26,022 nt of DNA. Origin: Desulfobulbaceae bacterium UBA5611 (GTDB lineage: Bacteria > Desulfobacterota > Desulfobulbia > Desulfobulbales > Desulfocapsaceae). A model generated the notes under the pieces. That model saw nothing but the letters and a program-made list of their open reading frames with translations. It searched no databases and had not been told where the DNA came from. Position numbers and translations under genes: made by a program. The stretch is taken from NCBI GenBank assembly GCA_002424635.1, contig DIKT01000036.1, positions 32,585-58,606 of the forward strand, in the 5' to 3' direction. This document shows, one piece after another, positions 24,095-26,022 of the stretch; the first letter of the stretch is position 1; every line of letters begins with the position of its first letter.

Positions 24095-24844
24095 ATGGTA
24101 TCAGGTAAATACAGCGCTCTTTCCGGAGCAATTGCCCGTGAACAGAGCATGGCCAATATTACTGCCAATCTGGCCAATGTTAATACTGCAGGCTATAGAA
24201 AAACCAGTGTCAGCTTTGAGTCACTGCTAAAGGGGACTCAACAAACTGCCGAGGCCAAAGGTATTAATTATAGTCGTATCAAGGGCAACTTTTCCGACTT
24301 TACTCCCGGACCGATGACCCAGACCGGTAACCCGCTGGATATGGCCATTAATAGTGATGGTTTCTTCAAACTGCAGGGTCCGGAAGGTACTTTATATACC
24401 AGACGTGGAGACTTCTCGTTAGATGAGAAAGGCAATCTGCAGACCAGCAATGGCCTGCCGGTGCTCAACGAGGCCAATGCCCCGATTAATATTCCCGATA
24501 CCATAACCAACCAGATCTCTGTTAATAGCCTCGGCGAAATCTCAGTTATGGCCAGAGATGGCGGTCAGTCGGTTATTGGCCGAGTCGGGGTGGTTACGAT
24601 AAATGATACCAGCAAACTAAAGCGTGAAGCGGATACGACCTTTTCTCTGCAGGAAGGTGGTCAGGAAACAGTCATGGTCGAGCCTATGCTTACCATTGGC
24701 AGCCTTGAAACATCTAATGTCAACATGACTGAGCAAATGACTTTGATGATCAGCAGTCTCAGGACCTTTGAGACCTATCATAAGGTCCTGAAAAGCTATT
24801 CCGATCTTGGCCAGAAACAGGATGAACTGGGCAGCCTGGCCTAA
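24095..24844 (+). CDS. flgF: Flagellar basal-body rod protein FlgF
   Basis: FlgF is a rod protein located between the proximal rod and the FlgG distal rod. The 249-residue product starts at ATG 24095 and has the rod signature MANITANLANVNTAGYRKTS (about 19-38). The region near 75-110, with PLDMAINSDGFFKLQGPEGT and then YTRRGDFSLDEKGNLQTSNG, is the core shared by FlgF and FlgG. It lacks the longer insertions of FlgE. The C-terminal helix has LETSNVNMTEQMTLMISSLRTFETYHKVL, typical of FlgF rather than FlgG because of the FETYHK ending. The ribosome site is weak. flgG follows after 92 bases. Confidence 0.95.
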   Translation: MVSGKYSALSGAIAREQSMANITANLANVNTAGYRKTSVSFESLLKGTQQTAEAKGINYSRIKGNFSDFTPGPMTQTGNPLDMAINSDGFFKLQGPEGTLYTRRGDFSLDEKGNLQTSNGLPVLNEANAPINIPDTITNQISVNSLGEISVMARDGGQSVIGRVGVVTINDTSKLKREADTTFSLQEGGQETVMVEPMLTIGSLETSNVNMTEQMTLMISSLRTFETYHKVLKSYSDLGQKQDELGSLA

Positions 24845-24936
24845 ATAATTAACGGGATCCCCGGCAGTGCCAATTAAAAAGAAGTACAAGTACTATAAAC
24901 TCTTGCTCGGCATTTAACAAAAAAAGGATACCACTT

Positions 24937-25722
24937 ATGATTCGCTCACTCTGGACCGGCACCACCGGTATGAATAGTCAGCAACTCAATATGGATGTCA
25001 TTGCCAATAATCTGGCCAATGTCTCAACCACCGGCTTTAAAAAAAGCCGGGCTGATTTTCAGGACCTTATGTATCAGATCATGAAAGTGCCAGGCAGCCA
25101 GACATCTGCTGATACCGAATCTCCAACCGGCATCCAGATTGGACTCGGTGTTCGGCCGGCTGCGGTGCAGAAGATCTTCACGGAAGGCGATCTGATCCAG
25201 ACCGGCAATGAGCTTGATGTTGCTATCGAAGGTGCCGGTTTTTTTCAGGTGGAAATGCCCAACGGCACCGAGGCCTTTACCAGATCAGGAGCATTCAAAA
25301 GGGATGGCGATGGCCGGATAACCACCTCTGATGGTTATCCGATCGTCCCGGCCATCACCATTCCCGATGGCTCGCGCCAAATCACTATCAGCGAGACCGG
25401 CATAGTGAGCGCCATTATAGGTGATGATAACAGCAGTACCGAAATAGGCGCCTTTGAGACTGTCACCTTCAGCAATAATTCCGGTCTGACCGCTATTGGC
25501 CGTAATCTCTTTTTAGAATCAGCCTCTTCCGGAACCCCGCAGACGGCAATTCCCGGAGATGATGGCTACGGCACCCTGGCCCAGAATTATATTGAAGGGT
25601 CAAACGTCAATATCGTCGAAGAAATGGCCGCCATGATCACTACCCAGCGGGCCTATGAAATCAACTCAAAGTCGATCCAGACCTCCGATGAGATGATGCA
25701 GACTACTAATAATCTGGTTTAA
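24937..25722 (+). CDS. flgG: Flagellar distal-rod protein FlgG
   Basis: FlgG polymerises into the distal rod on which the P and L rings assemble. The 261-residue product has the usual length and the classical N-terminus MIRSLWTGTTGMNSQQLNMD, followed by VIANNLANVSTTGFKKSRAD. The FlgG-type segment around residues 30-60 (DFQDLMYQIMKVPGSQTSAD) is present. The core block ELDVAIEGAGFFQVEMPNGT and the C-terminal EGSNVNIVEEMAAMITTQRAYEINSK complete the match. The ATG has AAAGGA at 24923-24928 with good spacing. It is followed by flgA, as in many flgF-flgG-flgA-flgH-flgI operons. Confidence 0.98.
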   Translation: MIRSLWTGTTGMNSQQLNMDVIANNLANVSTTGFKKSRADFQDLMYQIMKVPGSQTSADTESPTGIQIGLGVRPAAVQKIFTEGDLIQTGNELDVAIEGAGFFQVEMPNGTEAFTRSGAFKRDGDGRITTSDGYPIVPAITIPDGSRQITISETGIVSAIIGDDNSSTEIGAFETVTFSNNSGLTAIGRNLFLESASSGTPQTAIPGDDGYGTLAQNYIEGSNVNIVEEMAAMITTQRAYEINSKSIQTSDEMMQTTNNLV

Positions 25723-25798
25723 GTAGTTACAAATTAAACGATATATCACTTTATGAAAAAGGATACTTCCAGACATAGTTCTCGAAGTCATAAAAAGT

Positions 25799-26022
25799 AT
25801 GAAACTCTTTAGAGTTTTTCTGCTCATCTTTCTCTTTTCAGGGGTTGCTTATCAGAGCCATGCTTTTGACATTACCTTTCGCTCATCAGCTGTAGTAACT
25901 GGCCCAGCAATCACCCTGGGAGATATTGCTGACTTTGACAGCAATTCAGAGCTGGCCAAGGCTCTGTCTGGACAGACGATGGCAGCAAGCCCTGAGGTTG
26001 GCCAAAAAATTGACCTTGACAG
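25799..26022 (+). CDS. flgA: P-ring assembly chaperone FlgA, N-terminal part (runs off the window)
   Basis: FlgA is a periplasmic chaperone for the P-ring protein FlgI. From the ATG at 25799 the frame stays open to the last base, giving 74 complete codons. It starts with a clear signal peptide (MKLFRVFLLIFLFSGVAYQS, cleavage near HAF at about residue 21-22). The mature start then reaches ITLGDIADFDSN, the conserved LGDIA element of FlgA. The ribosome site is weak (CGAAG near 25784). A different frame opens at ATG 25753 for only 19 residues and is ignored. Position directly after flgG supports the call. Confidence 0.88.
   Translation, partial: MKLFRVFLLIFLFSGVAYQSHAFDITFRSSAVVTGPAITLGDIADFDSNSELAKALSGQTMAASPEVGQKIDLD

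Noticed and set aside
24883..24894. AGTAC-AA-GTACT inverted repeat between flgF and flgG
   Set aside because: Only five base pairs with a two-base loop; too short to call an operator or terminator.

Overview
This 26 kb window is an almost uninterrupted flagellar gene cluster, with every confident gene on the + strand. It runs from the last codons of flgB to the first 74 codons of flgA. It encodes the rod (FlgB, FlgC, FliE, FlgF, FlgG), MS ring (FliF), C ring (FliG, FliM, FliN), export ATPase complex (FliH, FliI, FliJ), export gate (FliO, FliP, FliQ, FliR, FlhB, FlhA), hook and hook-length control (FlgD, FlgE, FliK), stator (MotA, MotB, with FliL and a MotE-like protein), the FlhF/FlhG pair that sets flagellar site and number, and the flagellar sigma factor FliA. 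The gene order, especially fliJ-motE-fliK-flgD-flgE-motA-motB-fliL-fliM-fliN-fliO-fliP-fliQ-fliR-flhB-flhA-flhF-flhG-fliA followed by flgF-flgG-flgA, the moderate GC content and the Gram-negative P/L-ring gene flgA suggest a deltaproteobacterium (Desulfobacterota, possibly a Desulfobulbales-like sulfate reducer). That placement is an inference from gene order and protein character; no 16S rRNA or other taxonomic marker is present.

Layout. Block 1 (1-10454) is flgB', flgC, fliE, fliF, fliG, fliH, fliI, fliJ, a motE-like gene, fliK, flgD and flgE, tightly packed and closed by a perfect 24-bp hairpin terminator (10471-10521). Block 2 (10716-23784) begins after a sigma-54-like -24/-12 site and reads motA, motB, fliL, fliM, fliN, fliO, fliP, fliQ, fliR, flhB, flhA, flhF, flhG, fliA and a small membrane-anchored gene with an HTH-like segment. 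Block 3 (from about 23822) follows a 310-bp gap containing a well-spaced FliA (sigma-28)-type promoter candidate and reads flgF, flgG, flgA', leaving the window.

The inferred logic is that block 2 makes the C ring, the export gate and FliA, and FliA could then switch on the distal-rod and P-ring genes of block 3. MotA carries both threonines of the PomA-type sodium-selectivity pattern, so the motor may be sodium driven. I see no mobile element, CRISPR array, tRNA or rRNA and no clear novel multigene system. The items most worth a second look are the SwrB-like gene after fliA, the promoter architecture, the short repeat in FliK and the unexplained content of the 23785-24094 gap.
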